Shown: positions 50,838 to 61,700 of the stretch, in pieces
Position numbering within the stretch: the first letter of the stretch is position 1
Layout of the letters: every line of letters starts with the position of its first letter
Assembly: GCA_034096865.1 (NCBI GenBank)
Contig: JAWQFJ010000616.1
Coordinates: 74,536 to 138,535, forward strand
Direction: 5' to 3'
Origin: Theodoxus fluviatilis
Lineage: Eukaryota > Mollusca > Gastropoda > Cycloneritida > Neritidae
Length of the DNA stretch: 64,000 bases
Translations under genes and position numbers: made by a program
Notes under the pieces: model-generated
The model's input: the letters and a program-made list of their open reading frames with translations, nothing else
Databases searched by the model: none
Told to the model about the DNA's origin: nothing

Positions 50838-52552
50838 CTGTATTGACTATATCCCTGCAAGCTATGGAATTGAAAGCTCTCATATAGTTTGTGCTGTAGT
50901 CATTTCTTTGTAAATATGGTGCTTTTTTATGCAGATGAGGAGAATGGTGCCTATATACCCCATTCAGGAGAGAACTGGGATCTGGGTGTTGACAGCGTCA
51001 CTGAGCAGTGGGACCTCCTGGATAACTTTGAACCTGTGGAAAGGGTTGGCAGCTCCTCAAGTAAGTCTCTGTGTAGTGGGATATTGAACTACGCATGCAT
51101 ATGCATGTGTGTGTGTGTGTGTGTGTTTGTGTGTGTCTGCGCATATATGTGTGCCTGTGGGGAACTTGGTCAGTGCCAAGTGTTAGGAACCATGCTGCAG
51201 TGTGTGCGTGTGCTTGTGTGTGCGTGTACATGTGTGTATGTGTGTGTGTGTGTTTCGGTATTGCCAAGTAACTGTGTCTGATGTATCTTAGTACACCTCT
51301 TTTCCCTTGGCATCTGCTTCTGTTAGATGATCTTTAGCTTTTCTTTGTCTGAACTTGGAGAACTCATGATTGTTTTTTGTTTGTTTTTTAATACATCTGG
51401 AGGCATATTTTTGGGATTTTTGACTCACATGCGAAGCAAAAGTGAGTCTATGTACTCACCTGTTTCGTCCGTCCGGGCGTCCGGTCCGGGCGTCCGAAAA
51501 CTTTAACGTTGGATTTTTCTTGGAGACTATTAAGTCTATCAATACCAAATGTAGCATGATGGTGTATGATGACAAGGCCTCAAAAAACATACATAGTGAC
51601 TTGTCCTTGCTTCAAGGTCAAGGTCGCAGGGGCCATAAATGTTGTAAAAAAAAACAGTCATTTTTCACATTTTCTCAATTTTCTCAGAAGTTTTTGAGAT
51701 TGGATACCTGACCTATATATGGTATATAGGGCAAAGTAATCTCTATCTTTTGATACCAGTTTGGTTGACCTTGCTTCAAGGTCAAGGTCACAGGAGCTCT
51801 TCAAAGTTGGGTTGTATACATATTTTGAAGTGACCTTGACCCTGAACTATGGAAGAAAGCTGTTTCAAACTTAATAATTATGTGGGGCACATGTTATACT
51901 TTCATCATGAGACACATTTGGTCACATATTATCAAGGTCAAGGTCACTTTGACCCTTATGAAATGTGACCAAAATGGGGTAGTGAACCACTAAAAGTGGT
52001 AGAAAGTGCCAATAAGCACCATTGTGCTTCCTATGTCTTGAATTAACAGCTTTGTGTTGCATGACCTTGGATGACCTTGACCTTGGGTCAAGGTCACATG
52101 TATTTTGGTAGGAAAAAAGTGTAAAGCATTTCTTAGTGTATGATGTCATTGATAGGCTTACTTGTTTGACCTTGACCTTGAAGGTCACCTGAAGGTCAAG
52201 GTCATATAAAGGTCAAGGTCAAGCATGTGAGTCGTATGGGCTTTGCCCTTCTTGTTTAAAAATGACATACCAACTTAGAGAATCAAGGCAAAGCATTTTA
52301 GATAATCAGTCTTTGTTTTTTCACTCATAGAATTATATTTGGGTGTTGCTGAATATGTTGCATTTGAAACCATTGTCATCTGCTTGGTCTGTTCGTTTCA
52401 TTTCAGTGGCACCTGATGAAATAAAGATCTACACACTGTTGCACAGAGGGGGGGCTCCACCCTACTGTCCCGAGGCAGAGCATCCACCTAACATTGTCAG
52501 ACTTCCAAGGGTCAAACTGGAGTCAGAAGATGGACAGTTTGATGATGTTTAG
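44771..52552 (+). CDS. Leucine-rich-repeat protein, 6 coding exons, 654 residues
   Basis: Join 44771-45878, 47685-47833, 48600-48728, 49000-49306, 50935-51060, 52407-52552; all GT-AG, phases consistent, 1965 nt. Residues 60-430 form about 14 typical short LRRs of the SHOC2/LRR-Ras-group kind (pattern LxxLxLxxNxLxxLPxxF), for example LEVLSLNGNELHSIPDSF. Residues 430-540 are basic then strongly acidic (ESAEEEEEESWHDSQSET). The C terminus (YIPHSGENWDLGVDSV and IYTLLHRGGAPPYCPEAEHP) is not a domain I recognise. No signal peptide or membrane segment, so cytosolic or nuclear; LRRs suggest a protein-binding scaffold. The ATG comes straight after an acceptor (CGTTTTAG|ATG), so a noncoding 5' exon is expected. 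No ortholog can be named with confidence. Confidence 0.85.
45879..47684 (+). other. LRR gene intron 1
   Basis: 1.8 kb of AT-rich unique-looking sequence. I see no exon, transposon end or tandem array in it. Confidence 0.6.
47685..47833 (+). CDS. LRR gene coding exon 2
   Basis: Acceptor TTGTTGCAG|ATGG, donor AACTTG|GTAAGA. G from exon 1 plus AT gives Asp; then GNILSELPKTFSHLQSLEQL and LSLSRNNLILLP continue the repeat register exactly. Confidence 0.9.
47885..47960. repeat. GT microsatellite
   Basis: GT run just inside intron 2 of the LRR gene, followed at 48022-48062 by a CTGG tetranucleotide run. Confidence 0.93.
48398..48485. repeat. GT microsatellite
   Basis: GT-rich run about 115 bp before LRR exon 3. 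Confidence 0.93.
48600..48728 (+). CDS. LRR gene coding exon 3
   Basis: Acceptor ATTTCAG|CTGAGA, donor CAAAG|GTTCGT. Encodes LREMPESFAELRNLKSLNLC and the last repeat, RLKEIPPYLDQL. Phase 0 both ends. Confidence 0.88.
49000..49306 (+). CDS. LRR gene coding exon 4, acidic region
   Basis: Acceptor CTCCACAG|AATCC, donor AATTTG|GTCAGT. Encodes a basic stretch then an acidic Glu/Ser-rich run. The donor plus about 40 following bases is duplicated at 51165-51205. Confidence 0.83.
49338..49716. repeat. GT microsatellite with TTTGCTTGTG interruptions
   Basis: Starts 30 bp after the exon 4 donor. Pure GT blocks alternate with GTGTTTGCTTGTG units. Confidence 0.93.
50147..50733. mobile_element. Tc1/mariner-type MITE with TA flanks
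   Basis: TGTGACCAGCCACGACAAAA plus CCAGTGCTAAGTCG at the left end is repeated inverted at the right end, about 34 bp. Each end abuts TA (CAATA|TGTG and CACA|TATG). 587 bp, noncoding. Confidence 0.75.
50748..50834. repeat. CT then CA compound microsatellite
   Basis: About 52 bp of CT followed by about 32 bp of CA, 15 bp to the right of the MITE. Confidence 0.95.
50935..51060 (+). CDS. LRR gene coding exon 5
   Basis: Acceptor TTTATGCAG|ATGAGG, donor CTCAA|GTAAGT. Encodes EENGAYIPHSGENWDLGVDS and EQWDLLDNFEPVERV. Confidence 0.83.
51165..51205 (+). repeat. Duplicated copy of the LRR exon 4 donor segment
   Basis: ACTTGGTCAGTGCCAAGTGT followed by GAACCATGCTGCAGTGTGTG matches 49302-49342 (TTTGGTCAGTGCCAAGTGTT, GAACCCTGCTGCAGTGTGTG) with few changes, and like it leads into a GT run. 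Confidence 0.75.
51419..52256 (+). repeat. AGGTCA-rich dispersed repeat, copy B (uninterrupted)
   Basis: Starts TTTGACTCACATGCGAAGCA and ends GGGCTTTGCCCTTCTTG, the inverse of copy A at 11913-14747. Full of AAGGTCAAGGTCA motifs. Lies in the last intron of the LRR gene, 150 bp before exon 6. Confidence 0.88.
52407..52552 (+). CDS. LRR gene terminal coding exon 6
   Basis: Acceptor CATTTCAG|TGGCACC. Encodes APDEIKIYTLLHRGGAPPYC and ends EDGQFDDV with TAG at 52550-52552. Confidence 0.83.
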
Positions 52553-52919
52553 AAGTGGATGTCTGAGGCCTTGCTCCGTGGTGGGAGTTTTTCTCTCATA
52601 GAAACTCACCTGTGCAAGCTCTGACCCAAACCATGGTTGATTCATCCAAAATCATTGTAGCTAGAACTCCTGTGGACAAAGATCACTTTCTCTCTGTTTT
52701 GTGCGAAGAAGAGCAGGAATAGGGTATTCCAGGGTTGTGTGAGAAGGAGGAGGCTTCTCATGGCTATTTGCTGAGTGTAGCTATGTTGCTCACGTACATG
52801 CTATTGGCATGAAAAAGCTTTCCTGCTGTGCTTGCCTTGAGATGGCAAGAGTTTCTATCTTAAGGCAGTACAGTAAGGTTTGCCTCAATGAAAACATGAG
52901 TGGTTCTATTTGTCATATT
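52553..52919 (+). other. LRR gene 3' untranslated region, proximal part
   Basis: No coding signal. The end of the transcript is uncertain: no AATAAA lies close downstream, and an ATTAAA at 54016-54021 is a possible substitute. Confidence 0.4.
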
Positions 52920-53257
52920 CAGACCTGCCAAGTGCTACGATTTAGGCGTAGCATGCTACGATTTCGACATGCTTGCTACGCTGCTACGCTCGTCCGTAAA
53001 AACTACGCTTTTTCCGCGTGCCAGCCTCGAACTGAACTTTCGACCTTTTGACCCCCACGTAGCCCCCCCCCCCCCCCCCTCCCCCCCTTCACGCCGTCAG
53101 TTGAGCGCCGCCACAGCCTTTCTTCCCCCCCCCCCCCCCCGCTTCATGCCCAGCCTTCTTCCCCCCCCCCCCCCCCCCCGCTACGCCTGTTTCTTAAATG
53201 ATACGCCCAAAAGCTCTGGATGCTACTCTTTGGCATGTTGGTGGGTTGGCAGGTCTG
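52920..53257. mobile_element. hAT-type MITE
   Basis: Ends CAGACCTGCCAA and TTGGCAGGTCTG form a 12-bp inverted repeat of hAT style. CATATT flanks both sides (52914-52919, 53258-53263). The interior has GCTACG repeats and three poly-C runs. 338 bp, noncoding. Confidence 0.8.
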
Positions 53258-53263
53258 CATATT

Positions 53264-54929
53264 GTACAAAGATACTTGGCGAAGGCATGGTTCTTCTACT
53301 CAAGTAATATTTCATTTTCATTCTTGCTAAAGGGCTGTGAACTTGAACTTTGTATACGTTTCCTACATCAGTACTACCAGAAGAATAGGAAACAATACAG
53401 CCATGGTATATATTCAATATTCATTTCATTGTCTGAATCTATGGCATCTTGCCTTGACCCCCTTGTTGATTTTTGCCAATTTCTCCAACTTTGCTGCCAT
53501 TTTCTGTTATTGCTTTTGCATCATTGCTGACAAAATCGATTGAATGTGAGGGAACTGTCTTTCTTGACAGTGCATTATGATGCCTTACCTGACATGTGTT
53601 AGGCAGGCTTAGGCATTAATGTAGTCACAAAGACTGCTGTAAGGGGATTTGGAGCTGGGTCTGGATTTAGCCATGTCCACAAGGAGAGCAAGCTCCATCG
53701 GTGCCCAGTTACAGTTCACAGGACCTTGTCACGTGTTACCAGTGTTTGGTTCCCGGATGACTGCTGACGCTATTTAACACTAGATACCTTTCTAGTCACT
53801 ACAAAAAGAACAGTGAAGGCGCCTCTTTTATGTTTCGTGTTTTGCCTGCTACTTAATTAATTGTATTGTATTTAATTGTTCTTTTTATTTCAATTGTATA
53901 GTATGTGAGTGTTAGAATGTTTTGTATGAGTGTAGACTTTATCATTGTACACGCCATGAGCTTGCTATTAGGGAAGGTATGTGCGTTATAAATAGTCTGT
54001 ATTATTATTATTATTATTAAAAGAATTTGAGTCTGTTGTTAACCTTAATGGAGTCTATATTTCTTATCAATCGTTCTTGTTTCCAGATTGTGGGGAATCT
54101 TAGCTTGGTACCATCATTGCATTTTAAATCCAGCATTGACAAACTTTCTAAAAGTGGCAAGGAGCCTTAGATAAGTGCTGCAGTATAGTAATTAGTTGGC
54201 AAGTTCTTCTCTAGGTCTACCCTCCTAGAGCTGTACTAAACCTTTGTTTTGTCACTTATGCCTTGGTAGGAGCTTCTACTGGGTGTTGATGTTTAATTAT
54301 TTCTCAGAGGTGAAAGAGAACTGTTGTAGTCCTTTGTAGCTTGGTCTCTCTTTGTGTTACAGAATTGTCAACACATATGTAGATTGTGAGAACTTGTTTG
54401 CATCACTGTTACAGAATTTGCAGTGCTGATTTTTGTCAGTGCTAAGTTTTTTTTAATATACAGCATTCAAGGATATGTTCACAGATACAACAGCATACTT
54501 TAAAATACCAACTTATGCAAATTAAGTGGTATATCAAACACTTTTTGATGACTGAACACCAAGACACTTGTGAAGCATGTCCCACTTTGAACGTACTACA
54601 TCATGGGAGTAATGTACTACGTCTCCAAATCCAAGTCGTGTGATCTCTCCTTCAGAGCCTAGTGTGAGCTCACAAACTGGCTTCAAACAGATACCTTTCT
54701 CAAAAGAAAAGAATTTCAAACAAGACATGCAGTCTGAGCAAATGTTCGTTGCCGTTTTGCTTGTGGAAAAAACTGGCACTTTTCCTTTGAATGTATCATT
54801 TATGTATCATTTGTCATTGATTTGTACTGGTGCTGTCTCATTCATGCAGAGGAGTGATGTATTTTGCTCCCATTGTAAGCCACTTTGAAACCAATGATGG
54901 GGTCAGACATGGGTTTATGAATGTACTAG
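53264..54929. other. Intergenic or 3' UTR sequence without a recognised gene
   Basis: AT-rich, with an ATT microsatellite at 54002-54019. No exon or further repeat recognised. Confidence 0.5.
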
Positions 54930-55397
54930 AGGCTTGTTCAGGAGGCGCAGCGATTCAAAGCACTGCTCAGCGCTGCATGTGATTCACTCCTGAACGGCAA
55001 TTTTGGGACGTGATTCACTCAGCGCTGAGTTGATGCAGACGATTTTGCATCATTTCAAAATGGCGTCTTCGATCCCGCACTGGCCGTCGATGCGTAAAAT
55101 AACCCTCAGAAACATCATTTTGGGACTGGAACGGGCTTTATTTGCCCCAAGCGCCCTGTATGTGCGAGTAATGGCAAGTAAGGATGACACAGTAGTGGAC
55201 TTTATTCATGCAGAATACATTTAAACGTGCATAAACGATGTCTGTGGCAAAGAAAACACAACATGGGGCGCAGAAGATTTACCTCCCCTTTAACAAGTGA
55301 AGCGCTGCACAAAATCTGAGGCGTTCAGGAGTGGCAAAGAGCGCTCAATTGCCAGCATGAAGCGCTCATGCAGCGCTTTGTACTCCTGAACAAGCCT
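54930..55397. mobile_element. MITE with AGGCTTGTTCAGGAG ends
   Basis: AGGCTTGTTCAGGAG at 54930 is inverted at 55383-55397 (CTCCTGAACAAGCCT). AGCGCT-containing motifs recur near both ends. 468 bp; no clear target duplication. Confidence 0.65.
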
Positions 55398-58300
55398 ATT
55401 GTGTTGGCTCCTGTTCAGGCTGTGATGTTCATCTGTTTACATCATTTTGAGTGCTTAAGAGGATAAATGTCTGAATCTTTGTTCTCACAGCAAGATCTTG
55501 GATTTGATGAGCACTTTTTTGCCCTTACCCCTGCATAATTCTCTAATTGATTGCAACATGGTCATTCAGAATGTTTTGATTTTCTTCATTAACATTAAGC
55601 AGTATTTCTTTTAGATATGTGCTGCAATAGGATGCCTGCTAGTGGTGCTGGCAATGTTAAATCAAAATCTAATCATGGTCACAGATATCACATCATTTTT
55701 CATAGAATAGTGTTAATTTCATGATTTTAACAGGATGTGAATTTTTACACACATGGTTACTTTAATTAAGGCTGTATATGAAACGAAGAGATTAATTTCA
55801 GACAATTTCTAATTCTGCACATTGATAGAAATATATTTTTTTAATTGTGATTTGTGCCTAGGAGAATGAATTGAAGTATTCCGAATGTGTTATTATTTCT
55901 ACCTTAGTAGAACTGAGCATTTCTAGTTGAACACCAGATTAATTAATATGACTAGCAGTATTTCTTATACTTATTATCTAAGCCAGGTCCATTGCCCGTC
56001 CTTTTTTATCCACTGTATGAGTGTAATTTGTTTGGTAGATAATTAAGTAGACTTGGGTCTATTGTGGCGAGTTGTTTCCAGTGAGTGCAATGTATTATGT
56101 CCAGCAAATGGTTTGATACAGTTTATTTTGATGAGTATGTTAGAGAATACTGTGATTTCCTTCAGTCAGTGAAAGGACAATGCAGGGGAAAGAGGACGCC
56201 AGGATCAGGGAAGTAGGATTATCCTCATTAAATAGACAAATAGCAGGGCAACTTAGTTTATTAAAGTTTTAATTACAGAGCAATTTGCTGACTTCTTTGT
56301 TTTGGCATGCACCTCTCCAACTTCATGGGTGACAACTGGGAACAAAACACAATGCGAATGGACATGTCACTGAATATTTATCAGATTCATACTTCATAAC
56401 TGCATAAATATAAAGATGAAATTCTTGGGGGTAATAGGAAAATGCCCTTCTGCCTGCATGTAGTCACAAACTGCAGTTTCCTGAACAAATAGAGACAATC
56501 CATAAGCTGCAACCATAGAGACAGCGCACAAATCAAATTATGATCCAGAAAATCCTCAAGATATAAACTGTCAACCATATGATAAATATGAAAATGTTTT
56601 TACAAGGTAGGTTATCTATGCAAAATTAAAGCAGAGGAAATGTAAAACTGACTTGGACTGTAACAAGGAACAATGGGGCATGATTATGTGAAATGTTTGA
56701 TGAAATCTACAGAACATTATACACACTGTCGAAACAAAGATCCATAAGTTTTGCATCCAAAGTGTCACGTCTTATGCTGAAGTTAAGCATCAAGTGGTCT
56801 TCCAGACTTTGGTCATCTCCACCAAGTAGATGATATTTCTTTGGCGTTTAAGGACAAGTAACAACCGTTCTTGTACTATAACAATCTCTGCTCCACAAAA
56901 TGTCTACAACACCACTGATGATGCTACAGATTTCTCTATAGCCAGTGTCCTGTAAGAAGAAATGATGTGTCGGAATGCCAGATGTTACTGTCCGGCATAT
57001 TTTCAACTGCGGATCTGTGTATGCTTCGATGACAAAGATTCTAAGCAAATAAAAAAAATCACTAAATGAATACCCTCAGCTATCAGAAAATGCTTGACCT
57101 GATTCACCTCAAAAAGCATCAATTTTCTGGTTCACCCCTGACTTGGTTAAGTAACATAGATGTTAAAAAATTATTTTTATAGAATGGCACTTCAGGGCAA
57201 GAGGAATGCTTTGTTAATTTACAACCCACTCAAAGCTTCAGACTGCATCATATTCCCAGAAGAGTCCACAATTTGTAGTTTGCGGTGAGTAAGGCGACGT
57301 CTCAGTAAGGCTAAAACACCTATGAGTACAAAGCTCATCATGATTCTCAGAATCTGTGTAGAGTGTTTGATATACATATATGTCAAAATGGAAATCTGAT
57401 TCTAAAAATACATCAAAAGGGCAAGAAAATATTTGCCCAACTGTCTGTAATAATATCATGTGTGTAAATTTGATCAAGTTTATTTCTTACTTAATATCAT
57501 TATTCTGAGTTAAGCAAATGATATTGTGCTTCAGCATCCATAAACAAATTCACTCCCTTACAGTACTTCTGATTTCTGCTATTGATCATTTCCAGTTTAG
57601 GATATAAAGTCAACACATGTTAGAAATTTACTGCTGGCAGGAGCCAAAGCACAGCATCACAACCAGCACAACTGGACTGAAAGGTCCTCCACCTTTACAA
57701 AGGCATGAAGGTCATCACAGCTAGATTCTACAAGTTCACAACCTTCCAATTCTGACACTGTACCCTGTTGCCATTAAGAATGCTTCCCATGCCATCTTAA
57801 TTTTAATATCATAAACAAGTAGACATCTACAACTGGTTACAGGTGTACAGCTTGTCTCATGTCTACCTTAAGTGTTGTGGAGTGTTCAACAGATCACAGT
57901 TGTGGAGTGCAAATGAAAATGGCAAATGTCTATATACACCTGCACTCTATGAAACTGAGTAAATTCTGAGCTTCACAAATCAACAAGGCATTTAACATTT
58001 CATGAAAAAGTCAGTATGCAGTGTCACATGTACCAAAGCAAGGCAACTCAAACAAATACATTTCAGCAACTGACTAGAATATGTTGCCATTTACAAAGCA
58101 GACAATAATCCTGTACATACCTCAAAAGTTATAAACTGTATTTTTGTATTCCCAAAGTCTAGGCAAGTAGCTGCCCATCAAAATTTGAAAAAAGAGCAAA
58201 TCAGTTTGATACTGTCATCAAAACATGTTGCATTTCTATTTGAAACATGTTTAATATATGTAATCATTGAACTATTTTTCGATTAATTTTTTAATAAAGA

Positions 58301-58709
58301 TATGAGCAAAAAACACTTTGCATTAAAAATGCCATACTATAAATAATGATGCAAATCCTATTGAATGAAAAATTACAGCATGAATTTGTGTGCAAAATTG
58401 TGATTATCTTTCATATCAATGTCAGTAACATCACAGAGTAGAACAATCTCAAGTAATTTGATGCAATGTTGTCATCACCATTTGAAATAGTATTTCATAA
58501 GTACTAGAGCTCTTCCATGAAAGCACCGTATGTTACTGCCTTAATCAAGGTAGACAACTTATCATCACAACTGCTATCAAATGTGTAGCCAGTAATGTTC
58601 CATGATTCATAGCCCCAGCTCCAACTGAGATCTTGGGCCGGAGTCGGACTGTCTCCGCATGGATGAAGCCAGCATCCAGGAATCCTCCTCAACGTGGTGT
58701 TCTGCAACT
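55398..58709. other. Intergenic region and BAIAP2-like 3' untranslated region
   Basis: AT-rich sequence with no exon found. Minus-strand AATAAA hexamers at 57484-57479 and 56262-56257 are candidate ends for the BAIAP2-like transcript, implying a 3' UTR of 1.2 or 2.4 kb. Confidence 0.45.
57479..57484 (-). other. Candidate polyadenylation signal for the BAIAP2-like gene
   Basis: AATAAA on the minus strand, 1.2 kb past the stop; the next one is at 56262-56257. Confidence 0.35.
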
Positions 58710-58785
58710 TCAGTGTATTTTTGGAGCTGATCGGTCATTAGTTTTTGTTTTCTTCAGAGTTACGTTGGAAAACGGATTGTTTTCC
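58710..58785 (-). CDS. BAIAP2: BAIAP2-like terminal exon with WH2-like motif
   Basis: Acceptor AGTTACAG|GGAAAA. Encodes ENNPFSNVTLKKTKTNDRSA plus PKIH and TGA at 58712-58710. The LKKT and NDRSAP residues are the family hallmark. Confidence 0.92.
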
Positions 58786-61700
58786 CTGTAACTGACGGAA
58801 ACAAATCAGAAAATAATACCATATGCTAACTTTTCACTGATTTCATTTTAAATATGCACAATCTTCTCACTACAGTAAAAATTCAAGCAAAAAAACATCA
58901 ATGGGCAAGCAGTTTGTCTGGGGTCTCAAATGGTCCAAATGTGGCATTTTAAAAGTCAGACTTTCCTACAGATCACTGCAACATGAAACAAGCATTTATC
59001 TCCCATTAAGCTCACAATAGCATGGCATGAATTGCCTCAAGAAAACATTCATATCATTCCTTATCATTTCCCCAAGAAGAACACGGGCAAAAGAAACCCC
59101 CCAATATCAAACCATGCAGTCCGACTTTGGGGACAAAAATCCAACCTCCAGTACTTACTCTCCACTGGCTCTGCCAGCACCATAGTCAGCAGGCGGTGGA
59201 GGTGGCGGCGGGGGTGGAGGTGGAGGCAGGTGGTCTAGGTTCCCATGTCTGCTGGAGTAGGAGGCCTCAGAGTGGGAGGGAGTTGCGCTGGGGCTGTGAG
59301 AGCTGATAGTGTGCAGGGCGTGGCTGGCTGCATTCTGGGAGAGAGGGGCACCAGATGATGAGCTGTTTTGCCGGGCAGCAATCTTGCCAGAGGACAGTGG
59401 AGGAGGAGGAGGGGGAGGAGGGTCAGAAGAGGAGGGGGGCAGGTGCCCCAGGGAACGACGGAGGCTGCTGTGGCGAGAGAAGGCAGAGTGGTGAGGAGTG
59501 GCAGGCTGGGAGAGAGAGGAGAGGGAAGGAGGGGGAGGGGGGAGTGGTGGAGAAGGAGGGGGGTAGGGAGGCACAGACTGTTGGTGGTGGTGATGGCTCT
59601 GCCTCCCAGGAGCACACCCAGAGTTGGATGTGCTCATTGTCTCCCCGTGAGACATCTGCAACTAAAACAGTCAGCACCTGTTAGTATGCTGCAGCAGCAA
59701 AACGACACCGTCAGTACTTGCAAAGATGATGGGGCTGAACTGATTGACCAGATGCTATGTATTGACAAGTATCAAAGCTTTGACAAGGAAAATGTCTAAA
59801 GCTGCATATACATAAGCCAAGGATTTAATGGCTGTGAAAATGTTAGTCTTTCCTTTTCAAATATGAGGCATCATTAGTGAAAAGCACCCATCACATGAAA
59901 AAAAAAGTATTTAGTAGTAATATAACAAGATTGAGAAAAAAAATGTTAATCATAGAACATTAAAAGTCAAAGTAAAGAATTGCAAAATCTGAATTTGACC
60001 CCACTTTGAGCAGACATCACAGATGGAGCAAGAGAAATGAAAAACACAACAAGACTCCACAAAGCTGGTGCAGTGATGGCAGTGAAAGGTAAAGAAAAGA
60101 CATGAAGAGCTTGGAAAGCGACAACAAGAGGAGAGCAGACAATGGTGACGGTGAGACACTTAAGATGATGGCTAGTGACAACAAGACGTGGGAATCACAG
60201 CAAACGGATTCCAACCCAGGAGGAATCCAGACTTTATGCCATTAGTATGCCAAAAAGCTCACTGGGAAACCAGCAAAACCTACAAATCACCAAAACCAAA
60301 AGATTAGTGCACACACAAAATGTCAAAGCAATAAGCAATGGCCAGGTATATTCGGGGGTGGGAAGCATTAGATATATATAAACTATTTCAGCAAAGTGCA
60401 ATATAAAAGTTTGACTTCAAACCAGAAAAAGTAAATTTACAGATGGCTGAATGTACTTACATTTTGTGAGAATGAATGCCTAAAATCTCTTTCAAAAGAA
60501 AAAGCCATTGAGTAAAAATGGTCATAAAGGTATTTCTTGGGTCTATATATACAGTCACTTTGACTCAATCAAACTTGCATATTCAGAGAGAGACCTAAGT
60601 AAACGGCCTTTGGTAGATTACACATATTATAAAAGTCTTTACAAGGACATCTTTTTGCATCTATCTTGGACCATAAGACAAACAGAGTCAAGAATAAAAC
60701 CATGTTAACGCTGGGGATACATTTACTCATTACTAGCATTCCACTCAATATACATGTGCATGCCACATCTAACATAGCTAATTCCAAAATTCTATGGCTG
60801 ACCAGAAAATAATGGTGAAACTAGTGCAGATTCTATTTGAGATTTCTCTAAACTTGCATTAATCTACAGCTTCACATCAATAACTACTTCTACTTTGAAG
60901 TCTAGACATCTTGATCCTAATGAGGTAAAATAGTCAAAAATAAAATGAACACAAAAGCAAATAATGACTGATAGTAACACAAACATCAACAAAGTCACTG
61001 AAATAAACAATTTATCCAGCAAGCCCAGCCTTGGACGTACACACAACCAACCCAGAAAACACAACATGGGCACTTTTTAGGAACAGGTCCATTCCCAACA
61101 CCACATGCTGAGAGAGGCAGCCCAACGCTACCTTCTGCAAATCTCGATGTGCATCGGGCAGCGTCTGGTAGACTGCCGCGTCAGGTGGGGGTCGGGGCAA
61201 GGTGTGGTAGGGAGCCATGCCGTGTCCCATGCGGTATGCCTCATCTGAGGTTACCATCGCCCAGCCCACCTGTCCAGGCAGGTACGGCTGCAGACAGACC
61301 ACCTTCAGCCAGTCAGACTCCAGCACAGGAAAACAGGTACACTGATGGAGCTTTCCCCAGACTTCCACCAACTTGCATCTATAAAGCTTAGTGTTCTTCC
61401 TTCATTTCTGGCCTTGGGTTGTTGCCCCCAAGTGCTAAAGTAGATGAGATCTTATTTTGTTAAGATAGTATGTCAAGTGCATTGAAGTTGTAGACTGACC
61501 CAGACAGATTCAACACATGGGAGCTTCCTACTTCCTTTACTAAATAGAGAGATCAATCCCATACAATACTTTTCTTCTAAAGCAGTAGAACCTGTTGCAC
61601 CAAGAAGTGTCCAAACATTGAGGTAAGTCTCCAGCTTTCCAAATCCAGTGGTAAATTGGCAGGTTTTAATTTGATGACTGAAACATTGCTAAAAGGAAGG

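Noticed and set aside
58504..58707. 67-residue minus-strand frame with Trp/Cys as the terminal exon of the BAIAP2-like gene
   Set aside because: Splicing to it from 59159 gives an immediate stop in the right phase, whereas 58710-58785 gives the family's WH2-like ending.
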